NCBI RefSeq assembly: GCF_000972845.2
Contig: NC_040029.1
Span: 2,578,695-2,642,694 of the forward strand
Length of the DNA: 64,000 nucleotides
From: Larimichthys crocea
Lineage: Eukaryota; Chordata; Actinopteri; Sciaenidae
Direction: 5' to 3'
Shown: piece after piece, positions 13,348-26,446 of the stretch
Numbering within the stretch: the stretch's first letter is position 1
Layout of the letters: every line of letters begins with the position of its first letter
Made by a program: the position numbers and the translations under genes
The notes under the pieces: model-generated
What the model saw: the letters and a program-made list of their open reading frames with translations, nothing else
Databases searched by the model: none
Told to the model about the DNA's origin: nothing

Positions 13348-14350
13348 GGTGGAAAAAAGCTGCATTTCTGTTAATCCACTTCATCCTGCATATAGCATGT
13401 ATTTAGTTCAGGCTTTAAGATGGTTTCTTTAAGATATAATGCTGGCTGAATTCTTCATAGATAAATTATAATAAATACTATGGAAATGTATCTGCTGATG
13501 AAATACTAATGCATCCTTGATCAGTATGAAGTGTCTCACAAGGATATGAAATGTTTTTATTCACTCACAAACTTCCATAAATGTCATATTGCAGCCAATT
13601 GATTCCCAAGTCCATTTTTTTTATCACTGAATATCAACACTGTTGGAAGTGAAGGTGTGCTAATTGTGCAGCTGACACAGGTGCATTGGGTGTCCTGACT
13701 GAGTTCATTCACTGTTTAAACTTCAGTTGAGGAGCTTCTCTTTGCTCCGAGTGTGTTGTGTGAGTTTATTTTATTTGATATCCCAAGTCATATTTCCTTT
13801 ATTGTGACTTGAATATCTGCTCTTTAATCTGAGGTTATAGTCTGTTGAAGTAGGGATGTGTTGATTAGTGACAAAGCTGTATATTCAAGATATTGTGATA
13901 AAGTACATTTTTTTATGTATGCTTTCTTTCAGTTGTAGAAATTAATCCACTAAACTGAACCTCACTGACTGAAATAAAAGACAATAAATCAAACTATAAC
14001 AATAAATCACAAGTCAAACTGAGAGTTCTACTTCTGTGCTTCTATCAATTATGTCAAGTCCAGTGTATTTCTTATAAACACATAAACTCATGAGCAATAA
14101 CCACTTGCCCAAAATGAATAAAATGTTTAAATATATTCAAAATTTCATGTGTTGTGTGTGAGCAAATGTGAAGACCATTTACTTTAATACAGTTAATGCA
14201 CAGCTGACAAGGTTATAGATTCCTAAAATGGACAGTAACTAAAATAAAAATACAGTGTTCATCATAACAGAAAAAGATCTGTAAAACACAAGGCTGAGTT
14301 TAGAAGAGGTGTGTATGTTTTCGAGAAGTTTCCCAACGTAACAGTCTGTT
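13348..14350. other. cpo 3' flank and convergent intergenic region
   Basis: AATAAA hexamers at about 13973 and 13983 (ACTGAAATAAAAGACAATAAATC) are candidate cpo polyadenylation signals. cpo and nudt15 converge here. No further gene is seen. Confidence 0.55.
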
Positions 14351-15575
14351 TCATAGCAGAGCTTCGGGGTGTGACAGTGTGTTCCTGAACGGCTGGAAGC
14401 CTTGTTGTCTCAGACCAGCTAACGGCAAGAAGAGCTGCCCCTCAGGAGGAAACTGGTCCCACTGTGTCCACGTCCAACCTGGAAGGGAGACAACCAAACA
14501 ATCTCATCATCTGCTCAGTTAACACCTGTGAGAAACAGTTCCTCCGCTTATACGTACCCTCATTCTTCTCTGGCTCCAGGTTCTGCGGCTCTCCTGACTG
14601 CTTCCTGTCCAGTTCCCCTTGCATGATGATGGTGACATAGTGGTACTGCTCCTCCAGTTTGATGGAGTTCACCACTGACGCAAAGCGGACGTTCACCAAA
14701 CGCACGCCCGCTTCCTCCAACACCTCCCTGTGAGCACACTCCACCCACGTCTCCCTTCCAATGACACACAAACGCATCACCTCCTTACAGCATTTCACAT
14801 GTCAGGGCAGGTCATGTGAATGTTAAAGAACATATTTACACTGCTGCACCTGCAATTAGCTGGACGCCAGGGGGCGTCGTAGAGGGGGGAAAAGTTAGGA
14901 CAATTCCAAAAAATAGGTAAACACCAATATAAAATGATTAAACCATCATCATTGAGTATATATATATATTCAAACATAATAATGAAATTAATTATCTGGG
15001 CAGTAAAAGTTAAATAAAAATGGCCTTTAGCACATTTTTATGGTGGCATCAAATAGTGAACTGCACTGCATACGGTATGCAGACATGCATGCATGTGCAA
15101 ATCACCAGCAGTAAATATTGTGCTAGTACTAGTATTGAACTACAAGATGCAAAACAGTTGCAAGCCTTTGATTAGAGTTATGTAAAGCTTTTGATGGGAT
15201 AGTTAGGTCCTAGAGATGTGGGGACAACAGCTGAGCAGAGGGGGCCCAATTTGATTTTTTTTGTCATGGGGCACAAAACTCCTGGCGGCGCCCCTGGCTG
15301 TGACTGCACAGCTAAAAGTTAGTGCGCATGCGCACTTTTTTATTTCATAATTTAAAGTATGAATGGAGGCCGGGGTTCAACATTCACACACTAATCAGTG
15401 TCAGATTTGTGAATGGAGTTACCTACCCAAACTCCAAGTGGCCACCGGGGAGCTGGTACTTCCCTTTGCCCATTTCGCTTCTCCGTTTTCCCAGAAGAAC
15501 ACATCCTGAGTGGGCTGAGTCTGTCACCAGCACCCCGACCCCGACTCCTGGACGTTTGACGGCGTTATGTGACAT
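14351..15575 (-). CDS. nudt15: Nudix hydrolase 15 (nucleotide diphosphatase), three exons
   Basis: Exons in transcript order are 15575-15427, 14754-14558 and 14478-14351, joining in phase to 157 residues (human NUDT15 is 164). NUDT15 hydrolyses (deoxy)nucleoside triphosphates, including oxidised and thiopurine nucleotides, to monophosphates in the cytosol. The complete Nudix box (G-x5-E-x7-RE-x2-EE-x-G) spans the exon 1/2 junction: GGHLEFG from exon 1 and [16 protein letters not shown] from exon 2. Downstream family blocks are [19 protein letters not shown] and PKNxEPEKNE-like QNLEPEKNE. Start ATG 15575 is followed by the family N-terminus [10 protein letters not shown]. The in-frame ATG at 14798 lies in intron 1 and is not a start. 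Compared with the human protein as I recall it, the C-terminus is a few residues shorter. Confidence 0.93.
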
Positions 15576-16049
15576 CTAGACGAACTTAAAAAACGACTCG
15601 TAAATAACACAAAGCGAGCCAAACAGACCTAACCGGCTGTTCAGGAGGTACAAGAGGTTACCCTCCTGTGTACTTCCGTCTTCGCTTTCAAAGTCTCTTG
15701 TCTCACTGTCGGCACATTATCTTCTTGTTAAGTTCAATTAAAATAAGGTGACAACATTATTATGTTGCAAATAAGCACCGAGGAGCTCATATACGACTTT
15801 ATATCGTGTTAATTGTCCCATTTCGCCGGTGGCTGAGCTAAAAGTGAATTATTTTAACATTTAAACACTCTTTGGCTACACAGTGCCTCAGCAGCAAGAA
15901 AGTCAAAACCTCTATAATAAGTTTAATATAATGAACAATAATGACACTAACCATGTGTAGCTACTAAATGCGTGCAACACTGCCATCTATTGATAAGATG
16001 CTTCATGTATATTGTAGTTATCGACCTACAGGCGATATTATGATGAAGT
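15576..16049. other. nudt15 upstream region
   Basis: This short interval holds the nudt15 5' flank. No other gene is recognised. Confidence 0.5.
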
Positions 16050-16517
16050 AGTAAAGGACACATTGTGTGTACAAAACTGTGGTGAGACCAGCGATGTTGT
16101 TTGGTCTAAAGACAGTGCCACTGAGGAAAAGACAGGAGGCAGAGCTGGAGGTAGCAGAGATGAAGATGCTGAGGTTCACTTTGGGAGGGACCAGGATGGA
16201 TAGGATCAGGAATGAGTACATCAGAGGGACAATGTTAGAGGTTTTGGAGATAAAAGTCAGAGAGGCCAGACTGAGATGGTTCGGACATGTCCAGAGGAGA
16301 GATAGTGAATATATTGGTAGAAGGATGCTGAGTTTTGAACTGCCAGACAGGAGGCGTAGAGGAAGACCAAAGAGGAGGTTTATGGATGCAGTGAAAGAGG
16401 ACATAGAGGTAGAAGAGGATGCAGAAGACAGGGTTAGATGGAGGCAACTGATTCGCTGTGGCGACACCTGAAGGGAAAAGCCGAAAGGAGAAGAAGAAGA
16501 AGTAAAGGACACATTGT
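16050..16517 (+). mobile_element. 5'-truncated LINE copy flanked by a 17-bp target duplication
   Basis: The direct repeat AGTAAAGGACACATTGT at 16050-16066 and 16501-16517 brackets the insert. The insert carries an intact plus-sense frame (16067-16471) for the C-terminal end of a non-LTR retrotransposon polyprotein, with the telltale LRWFGHVQRR and GRPKRRFMD blocks found after the reverse-transcriptase domain. It ends in a GAA-repeat tail (about 16484-16500). The truncated 5' end, simple-repeat tail and perfect target duplication point to a recent target-primed insertion. The frame has no cellular start context and should not be taken as a gene. Confidence 0.88.
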
Positions 16518-18924
16518 ATTTAGTATTTTTGTATTTCCAAAACTTTATTTTGTATAATTGCATTGTGTTATTGTATAATATAATTTCACGGGTCCTTCCC
16601 AATCTCTAATGAGCATTAGAGAGTCATTAATGCTGTCACACTCCTACACATTTTGAACATTAACGCAAGTCGTGATTAAACTGTCCAAAATATCATGACC
16701 AATATAAAATGGTAAAATTGTGTTTTTACATCCTATTTTTTTAGTTTGAATCTGCTCATGAGTGGGATGACTGAGATGATCCTCCAACAGCTGGTGATGA
16801 CTCTGTTACACTGATGTCAACTGTGAAAAAAGGTAACCATTACTACTATTAACTTATAGATAAGCAACAAAAAAACACCTGTCATATGAGTAAACCTGCA
16901 AATTTCTGTTTCTGCATGACACTTTTCATTGTGTTAAACAAAAATATAAAGATAAGAACATGATTTTTAAAGAGTGAACTTAAACAACAGCTGCAATTCT
17001 GCTGGATTGTTCCATCATCTAAAACATCTTTTGTTCATCGTCACTTGCATTGTCAGCATGCAGCAAGTTTCTTCGGCTCTACTTTTCATAGACGGGACTC
17101 ATCTGGGAGTGCTGAGGCAGGTTCATTATTTAAAGTCGCTCCTTCATTCACTGACAGTGCTGATATGTTTTGAGAGAGTTCACGTTGCAAAATGTGCTTC
17201 AGAGAAGCTCAGTGCCTCATTTATGGGGGCATAGGTTGGACTCAGCATTCGGTGCCCGTCCTGATGATGGAGACGGAGGTGAAACCCTTTTTGCATCATC
17301 ATCTTTAACACCAGGGCAGACTGACCGATCCTCTGCAGGAGGGAAGTGGTGTTTTGTGTTCAGATGATGAATGAACTGATTACCATTCACAAACCTACAC
17401 AAACAATGGAAATCATGTCATAGGCAGCATCCCGGGTTGCACTTACAGACGATGTAGCCTGTGGGTGGGAAAATGAGGCATTGTTAAAAGCTCCATTAAA
17501 TGTTAATGGTGAGTGGCTGCTAATACTGATGATGATTATTTATGAGGGAGGACAGTGCAACACAGTGTTTATTTCAGCTTTAAATGCAGAAGTAGTCAAG
17601 AGGATTGCAGTAATGACAGACACCATCATAATTCTTCAGTTATTCTTTAATATTTGGCTCAGGTCTACTACTACTCTGCGCCAAACTTTGTTAGAAATAC
17701 TCAAATTTTAATCTTGTCTCAATTATCACTGGTTAATAATAGCAGGTAGAACACAACTTATGATTGATTACATCACTTACCAAAGTCTTTTCATATTCTG
17801 GCTCTAAATATTATTTTCCACCACAGGTATAAACTTCTTCAGTTGAATTTGGCACACCGTGTTCATATAATCGCTTAATAATTTACCACTAAAATGAATG
17901 GCCCTTGAAATGTGACATCTCAGATGTCTGTAGGTTTTATATCTGTGTGCTGGCTGCAGAGAGGTAGTGATAAAAGTTACAGCAGCGAGTATTTCATCAC
18001 CTGCAGGCTGCCGCTCCCCCCGATGCTGACGTGGTACTAAAGAGAGTAAACAAAAAGGCGATTTAAAGAAAGTTTAACTTTTAATGTGGTAAAATCCACA
18101 AGTTTGTTTACTGGTGGCCATATATCAGCCTGAGGCTTAGATTAACTCTGGGTGTAGAGTTTGAAAAAAGACAGGCTAAGAATTAGAAAGCAGGGAAAGG
18201 TCTAATTAAAGACACAATTCAGAAAGCTACCCTGAAGCTTGAGCTGTACTAGGGACTAAAAAATCACAATATCTCAACTTGTGCTGCTCTGATTTTGACA
18301 TTCTTTTATAAAAATCTGACTCTCATGAGCATGTTTTTAAAAATCAGTTATACATGGGACCTTACTTATCAGTTTAGTCAGTCTAGAGACATTTCCAATT
18401 ATCCAATATTTCAAGATGAAAGATTTAGTCCAAAACAAAAACAGCAGAAAATCGAAATGTATATTTACTTTACAACTTAAATCTAAATAGTCCAAACTAG
18501 TTCCACCTTATTAACAATGTAACTGTCACATTAAGTATTTATGCATTTTGTTTAGAATACTTAATTAAATATTAAATCCTGGACTTTTACTTTTAGTTAA
18601 AGGACCAGATTACTACTTTCACCACTGGTTTGGTCAAATGATAAAATGCTCAGTCCGTTCACACCTTTACTCTCATGGCATTTAGCAGTTTTCCACCGAC
18701 ACCCGTTTTCCCCGCTAGACCTGCCCGGTGGCTCTGGCCCCGCCCCGCTCACCTCTCCCTGCTCTCACCTGAGAGGCAGCATTTTCCTCCTGTGAGTCCA
18801 GACACCCGGACCTCTTCACGTCTCTAGAGCTTTCTCTTCCAGTGTTCTAGAAATCTGACTGTCACACCTGCTCTGTTTTTTTATTCTTTCAGCTTCTTCT
18901 CTCATTGCATCCGACAGTGTCAGC
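16518..18924. other. Intergenic and TRIM 5' flank
   Basis: No coding exon is recognised. A good splice acceptor (TTTTTTATTCTTTCAG, ending near 18891) lies 34 bases before the TRIM start codon, so at least one untranslated TRIM exon probably lies upstream. The GC-richer stretch 18690-18790 is a candidate promoter or first exon. Confidence 0.5.
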
Positions 18925-21900
18925 ATGAGTGCTAAACTGTGGACAGAGGAACAGTTTAACTGCCCCGTGTGTCTGGACCTCCCAAATGATCCGGTCACCA
19001 TCCCCTGTGGGCACAGCTACTGCATGGGTTGCATCAAGGACTACTGGAGCAAGGATGATCCCAAGGGGATCTACAGCTGCCCACAATGTCGTCAGACCTT
19101 CTGCCCAAAGCCCTCCCTGTCCAGGAACACCATGCTGGCTGAGGCCGTAGAGCAGCTCCGCAAAGGGGCCCACAAAGCTGACGTGCGTGAGTCCATGCGA
19201 AGCGCCCGTGGGGTCGCCTCGTCTTCATCCAAATCCAAAGAGAAGCTCTCCTCCTCAGATGTGACATGCGACTTGTGCAAAGGAGAACAGCGACGGGCGG
19301 TCAGGAGCTGCCTGGTGTGTATGAGCTCATACTGCGAAGCCCACCTGAAGCCCCACAAGACCAAGAAGTCCCTGAAGGAGCATGAGCTGATCGCACCCAC
19401 GAGCAATCTGGCTGAGAAGATTTGCACCCAGCACAAGTACCTTCAAGAGTTCTACTGCCGCCAGTGCAAGATGTTCGTCTGCTGGCTGTGCACCAGCAAC
19501 CAACACAAAGGCCACGAGTGTGTGTCCACGAAGGCTGAGCGCCTTGAGAAACAGGTAGGATGCAGGCACCAAATACTATTTTATGTTATTTAACGTAAGA
19601 CAATGTAGAAGCCTACATAGACCTATTATGTTTGTGTTTGTCAAGTCAGGTATACTGTATTGTACTGTATGTGTAATCACTCAACCAGGGAAGCAACTGA
19701 CAAATACTTTTAATTCAATCAACTGATTAAGCGTTTATTCTATAAAGGGGAAGATGTCCATGTTACAGCATGTTTCAGCCAGCAAACACTCGAAGAGCTT
19801 CAGTATACGATCATGAAAGTCAGAGAAAACTATTAAATCATTCACATTTCAAACCAATTGGAGACTGGAGGGACTGGACTGGAGTTTTTAGTGAATTCTG
19901 GGTTTAGTCAGAAGCTGAAACACACACAGAAACTATACAGGTGGTACAACTAAACGGTGCAGTGGAAAAGTTCAGAGGGATGTCATGATGGAATTTGCTT
20001 TAACAATCGATCCTTTAAATCTGACTAAACATTTTGAATTTTAGGTAAAATATTGAATCTACGCTTTGAATAGAAAGTGGGCAGCTCTTTTCAGAGTAGA
20101 TGACAACCAGTACTATGTATGTACAGTCTATCACCCCTATTGCTAACTGTCCATTGTTCAGTGTGATGGGTTTCTATTTAAGGTGTCGTTCTCTCTTCTT
20201 TATGTCTGACTGTGGTTCCAGCCAAGCTGAGGACATTCCTAACTACATTCCTGTCCATTCACTCTGCTCCACCCTCTCACGTGACTCTCTGTGTCACATA
20301 CACGACTGTTTCCATTGTGCCTGTGTTGTGACATTGTTTTGACCTCACGTTAACATTTTTCCTGGTGTAGAAAGTGCTGTCAGAGATGCAGGCGGAGAAC
20401 CAGCAGAGGCTGAAAGACAGAGAGCAGGAGCTGAAAGACATGAAGAAGATGATGGAGGCGATGAAGGTTGGTCTGCAGGATTTTTATCTTTGTTGGGTTG
20501 CATCAATTTTCTCAAAACAACCTTCAAATATTCCAGTTATTTCAATAATTGCACAATGTGGCATACTGAGTCATGACCACCTTTCTCTCCGTCTGCACAG
20601 CGTTCTGGAGAACGGGTGCATGGTGACTCGGAGCAGGCGCTGTCGGAGCTGCTGCGCTCAGTGGAGCGTCTGCAGGAGCTGCTGGAGGACGTTCTGGATC
20701 AGGCCGGCCTGGAGAAGATGAACCAGGCTCAGGAGGTCACGGACAGCCTGGAGGCCGAGATCAAGGAGCTGAAGAAGAGGGACACGGAGATGAAGGACCT
20801 GGCCCGCTGCGAGGACCACATCTACTACCTACAGGTAGGCTGCACAGAAGCTCAGAAGGGAGGATTCACAACCAACTGATTGGTGACATGAAACACATCT
20901 ACAAGCTTTCTGCTAATTGTTGTGGAAACATTTCCGTCAAAACTACATGTTAACCACTCCACCGTGACATATTCAAATCCTGGGACTATGTGAAGGCTTT
21001 GATGTTGATCCTTGCAGCCAGCTGCAGAACAATTTGTGCTCACTCAGGAGGCGGTGCAATTAAATCAGCTCCCCCATGGCCCTTAAATGATCCAAACCTG
21101 AATGTTTAAACATGCTGCTATAAGGAGCAAGAGAAAATTAGAGGCCTTTCTTATACTTTGTGGAGACACACATGGACACATTTATGTGCAGAAGTCTATT
21201 TGAATTTTGCTTTTGTGTCCACATGGCATTTTCTGTTCTGCCACAAATGATTAAAACATCTTTCATCTTTCTGTATGGAAAACATGAAAACATCAGTCCT
21301 GCTACAAACAGGATGTGAGCTGCCTCTTGTAGCATAGCATGTGTCCTCTTTAATGATGAAACCTTTAAAGCTGCAGCTGAAAATCTAAACAAAGTGCCAT
21401 ATTTTCCTTCAGACATGTGAGTCCATGTGCATCCCTCTGGAGACGGGGGACTTGCCCCCTGTGATGGCTAATCCAGAAGCTTCCTTTGAGCCTGTACGAG
21501 AAGCCATCCTGGACCTCAGGGAGAAAGTGGAGGACCTGTGTAACCAGGAGCTGAGCAAGATCACCAAACAAGGTCTGTCACACGAGTCTTGCGTTGTCCT
21601 ACCTTCTTTTCTTTTCATGTTTTTCTTTCTTCATCTTATTATCTGTTCTCTTCCAGTCAATGACACGACACTGTTTACCTTGGGAGACCGTAAGTACCAA
21701 TCATTTTTTTTATTTTGAGCATAACAAAAGTTGTCACCGTGCTGAACCTTCCTGCTTAACAGTGGCTTTCTTTTATCTCATCCAGCCAACCGGCAGAAAG
21801 GAGGGATTTTTAAATGTAAGTTTGTATTTTTATAATCTGAATATATTACGGGACTGCATGTTCCACAATACCAAACTTCATTATTCCAAACTCATTTCCG

Positions 21901-24295
21901 ATTTTTCTACAGTGTTTTCTGGACTGGCTTCTCGCAACACAAACAGTCGTGCACCAGGTACGTGCAACGTCTACATTTAATCACTTTGTCTATAATATAT
22001 CTATAATCTATCTATCTATAATATAACATGATTTTCTTTCATGCCTTACAGCTCCCACACCCTCACTCGGAGTGCGGGGTACAGACAGACGAGGACTTGG
22101 TACTGTACACTGACTTTCATTTGCATATATGTGACAATTAATTCAGTATGCAGGTCCATATTAAACATGATTCACATTTTTTTATTCAGGCATAGGCCTT
22201 AAAAGCCTAGACGTGAGGAGCAGAGACACACCGCGAGGTAAGACTTTGTGCGTGTGCTGCTGAAAAAAACCTTAAATTAACCTCAGACCTGCGGAGTATA
22301 AATGTGTACGTGCACGATTTAAAGCTCCGCTTCTTCCTTGTTGCAGACAGAGGAAACACAAGCTCACCCAGACAGAGAAGAGAGGAAAGAGAGACAGGTG
22401 AGCTCATTCTGGTTGCACCGGCTCTGATTTTTAAAGACTTCCTTATGAGAATAATGTTGCTGTTACTTCCTACTGGCAGAAATATGTCCATGTAAATGTC
22501 AATCAATTGCTCATATTTCAAAGGTAATGAAGAAATAAACAGCTACATGAAAGAACACTAAAAAAATTCAGCCAACACTGTTGTAATCCCAACCGTGAGC
22601 TAACATCTCACATTCTTCCAAACAGTGAGGGAGACCAACCCAAGACCGAGCCCCAGGCCTAGCCCCACTCCCAGCCGCAGAGAGTCTCAGTCTCTTTGGA
22701 GCAGGTCCAGTCAGATCCAGCCTGCAGCCCCAGCCCCAACTCCAATCCAAGCTACCCCTACCCCTACTCCTGCTCCAGCTCCAGCTCCTGCACAAGCAAC
22801 TGGTACAATCCCAACCTTTGGATTAAAAAACTCCTCAGAATTGTTGCTATTTGCTGCCACCATCAGACAACACTTGTACAGTGCAGCATTCAGTGTTAAC
22901 ACCGTTTGCTTTTCTCCCCTCTCCTGTTTCGGTCAGGTTTCAGTCGGATGGCATCAATCAGCAGCCTCTTCCGCTCCCATCGGCGTGGCACCACCCCCGC
23001 TACCCCAGTCAACAACACACCGCCTGCAGGAGGAAACCCATGTAAGACCTGACTCCACTTCTCACTCTCCTCTCTCTAATCAATGTTAAAAACAAAGCCA
23101 CAGTCAAATTTTCTCTCTTCATCTCAAATTAAATTAATCTCAATGAAGTTCTATAGCACGCTGTTTATGTTGCAAACTGTCTAAGTATGACTTGTGTGCA
23201 CTCAACAGGGGGGATGTCTGCTGTACCTGAAACTCCAACAGAAAGTAAGATGCCTTCACCGCTACAGTCAGTCCTGTCATTTGAACATAGATGAGTGTTT
23301 GTTTACACTAACGTGTCTGTTTTCTCATTGGACAGTTAACCCCGATCTCTTTTTGGATCTGCCCACACCCAATCACACTCCTGCTTTCCCTGCATGTGAG
23401 TTCACACATCTCCGCATCTTCCAGTCTGAGACAAGAAATATGAAATTGCGTGAACTGATGTATTGTTTTGTTTTCCAGTCAGAGAAATCAACCTTGACAG
23501 CATCCAGGCCCCAGAGCCAAGGACCAGAGAGGAGTTCCTACAGTGTGAGTCTCAATGTTTGACACCAATATTACATTTTAGATATCAGATGAGCCGTCTG
23601 TGTCTGCTGCAGTGTTTCCAGAGTTTTCTTAAAAATACTTACCATAGAGCAGGTGTTTAAAACTGAATATTTTTAATCTTCAAGAATGTAAATAACTGTC
23701 CACCAATCCCTCTCTCCTAGACTCTGTGTCCTTGACCCTTGATCCCAACACGGCTCACAGACGGCTGGCTCTCTCCGAAGGCAACACTAAAGCCACCCTG
23801 CAGGCGGCAGGGCAGCCCTACCCCGACACTCCCCAACGCTTCGATGGCTGGACCCAGGTGATGTCCCAGACCCCACTGTACGCAGAGCGCTCTTACTGGG
23901 AGGCAGAGTGGAGAGGCAGGGGTTCCTCTATGGGCGTAGCCTACGGTGCGTTGAACAGGAAGGGCTCAGACGCCAGGTCCGGGCTCGGTTACAACGCCCA
24001 GTCCTGGACCTTGGAGCTGTCGGACACCTGCTGCGCAGCCATGCACGACAATGACAAGAGGGACATACCAGTCACCTATTCCCCCCGCCTGGGCATCTAC
24101 CTGGACCTGTCCATGGGGACGCTGGCGTTCTACAGCGTGGCAGAGAGCATGACACACCTTCACACCTTCCGAGCCAACTTCACCCAGCCGCTCTACGCCG
24201 TCTTCGCGGTTGGCAGCGGTGTCGGGGTGGGTCTGGACTTTGCTCTTGGTCAGTTCAGCTCCAGCACCGACAGCGTCAAGCTCTGTCCCATGTGA
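18925..24295 (+). CDS. TRIM-family RING E3 ubiquitin ligase with PRY-SPRY (B30.2) domain, 16 coding exons
   Basis: Exons: 18925-19554, 20371-20466, 20601-20834, 21413-21572, 21657-21689, 21786-21815, 21913-21957, 22052-22099, 22190-22237, 22347-22397, 22626-22802, 22937-23041, 23209-23244, 23336-23395, 23479-23544, 23721-24295. All phases agree; 797 residues. RING at about 13-55 (C13, C16, C28, H30, C33, C36, C52, C55). B-box 1 at about 112-158 and B-box 2 at about 165-203 (CTQH...CRQC...CWLC...HKGH). Coiled coil about 205-370. A Ser/Pro/Arg-rich linker of about 233 residues is split over 11 small exons. PRY-SPRY about 608-797, with the LDP start, the SYWEAEW block and GIYLDLSMGTLAFY. The architecture fits the TRIM25/TRIM16/finTRIM class of fish immune-related ligases. 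The exact orthologue is not decided. The linker is much longer than usual for this class. A probable AATAAA lies near 24397. Confidence 0.88.
22711..22802 (+). repeat. Ala/Pro/Thr-rich coding low-complexity tract in the TRIM linker
   Basis: Repeats of CCA/GCT/ACC/CCT codons encode an AP/TP-rich run. It sits at the 3' end of the 177-nt cassette exon and is prone to length variation. Confidence 0.7.
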
Positions 24296-26446
24296 GGAGG
24301 TAAGACTGGAAGCTTTCTTACAGATGATTTGAAATACACTCAGTGAAAGAAGTTGCTTTGTTTGTAAAGCTCGAGTTCCTCCATAGAGCATAAGTAATAA
24401 TAAAGTAGCTGGTGAGTCAGGGGCTTTGTTTCCATTGCTTTATTTTAAAAAAGAGGCAACTGAATAATAGCCATGTGTAGTTTACAGAGGATCATGATTT
24501 TAGATGGGAGGCATAAAGAAATCACAGGACATTTTACATGTCAGCCAAAGAAAAACAAACCTGAAGCTCCTGCTCTGAAACAACTACGACGATCTAAAGA
24601 TATGAACAGCCTGGTTGTGCTGGATCTTCCCTCTACTCCCAGTCCTACAAACACAACATTAAACTGAAGCTCTTTTTTTCCCGTTGTTAAATATGCTGTA
24701 ACTGATTAGCACAAAATGCATCGCATGCACACGTGTGAACCGGAGTATTCCATTTCATCAAAATAAAACTTTTGGTTTGATTTGGATTCCCTTCACATGT
24801 CGAAAGCAAAAAAATAATAAAAATAATGCTACATATATTAAAATCTCAGTCGAAATGTTAGCCGACATTGTTACGACAGGCACACATTATACTAAATCTT
24901 CTCATTAATATGTTAGAATCTATATTCTTCAAATAGTGATGTCAGTAAAACAAAAGGTTACATAAAAAAGTAAAAGTGCAGTAGTTGAGTGGGAGGGTTT
25001 GGTTGGACTGATGAATGTTACGGACAGCAGCACTGAAGGTTCACGGGGGTCAAACACAGAGCTCTGCTTCCTTGTCTCTAAACATATTACGTTATTTATT
25101 TCCTTTATATTGCCTCACCACTTGTGAATGACATACGTCTTTGACATAATCCCCGAGACACATTTTAAAACACGGAAAACAACCACAGAACAAACCTGCA
25201 TGTGATACACAACTCAAATAACGTGTCAATGGTTTCTCCCTCTTAACAGACTGAACCTGAACATCCCATGGGCCTGAGATAAGGATAGTGGCTGAAAACT
25301 GAAACTCCCCCGCTTTTTTCTGTTAAAGGCCCGCGGCCGCGTTGAAATGTTCAACCAAGCAGTGATCACTCAGATGAACACAAACCCGACCTCCAAATCC
25401 CACCGAGTGCAACGGATAAATACAAACATGGCTTTAACAGGAACAAATCATAACAGTGCTGGCTTCTACTTAAGGCCTCATACCATTTAAAAACACACAA
25501 AACTAAAAAGACCCGGCGTCTGATGGGGTTCTGACCTCGCCTTCAGCCTGGCCCCACCCGTCTGCCGACAGGTGCATGCTGGGACCCTGTGGGCAAGGTC
25601 ACTTGACGTGTCATGCAGACGCTTCGCAGGAAGGGGCACGGCACATGGACGGTCACCAGACATCCGTGCAACAACGGACTACTGTAAAATCATTATAATA
25701 ATACTGGCATGTTGATAGCATGGTCTGACTACAAGATTAGCATGGCAGTATGCCGTTAAGCCAGCTAGCACTTAGTCTTCTAGTCAGTAAGTAATAAAAG
25801 TATGTTGAATCACTTCCCTTCTGACTCTCAAAGTTTTTATTCGCTGATGATACTATCTTATTCGAGACTAACGCTTTTCCAACCCACTACAGAACAAGCC
25901 CTTGAATCAGCAAGACTCTGGATGCTCAGTCTGTCTCTTTGCCTTCCACTCCCTCTTCTGACTTGAATAAACGTGCAAAAACCACTCTCCATTTCCTCTC
26001 ATACCTTCGTCTTGACCCATGTTCTTTCCTAAACGACATCCACAAACCTTTGTCCACTTACATGCTATCCTTCACCCCCATCTCTACCCGTACCTGAACA
26101 TCCAGAGCCTCACAGAAAAACTACAGAACCTAATTAAGATTTGTACATGAGAAGGTACCAGAAGCCAAACGACCCACTCAGAGGCAAGCCAAGGTTTCGA
26201 TAACTAGCATCAAGGCAAACATCTACACCTATAGACACTGCGGTATCACTAAAAACAGTCAGTTTAGTTCAATTGTGCTTTAAAATTAATTGAGAAAAAG
26301 GAGGGATTGTTCTGCACACAGGATGCCCTGGCTCCTCTCTCCGAAAGGCAGAAAGATGGAGAGATGGTGGGGGAGAAGAGGATGGAGGTGTAAAGGAGAA
26401 AGTTTATGTTCTAGAGTGTGTGTCCTGCTCCATCCACCTCTTCCCC
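24296..26446. other. Convergent 3' region of the TRIM gene and trak2
   Basis: The TRIM 3' UTR enters from the left and the trak2 3' UTR (minus strand) from the right. No open frame here has family similarity. A long trak2 3' UTR would fit the distance, but I cannot place its polyadenylation site. Confidence 0.5.

Noticed and set aside
14442..14798. 118-residue minus-strand frame beginning with ATG at 14798
   Set aside because: It overlaps nudt15 exon 2, but the ATG lies in intron 1 and the frame runs through the exon 2 donor; the real start is at 15575.
16018..16602. 194-residue minus-strand frame
   Set aside because: Antisense of the LINE fragment at 16067-16500.
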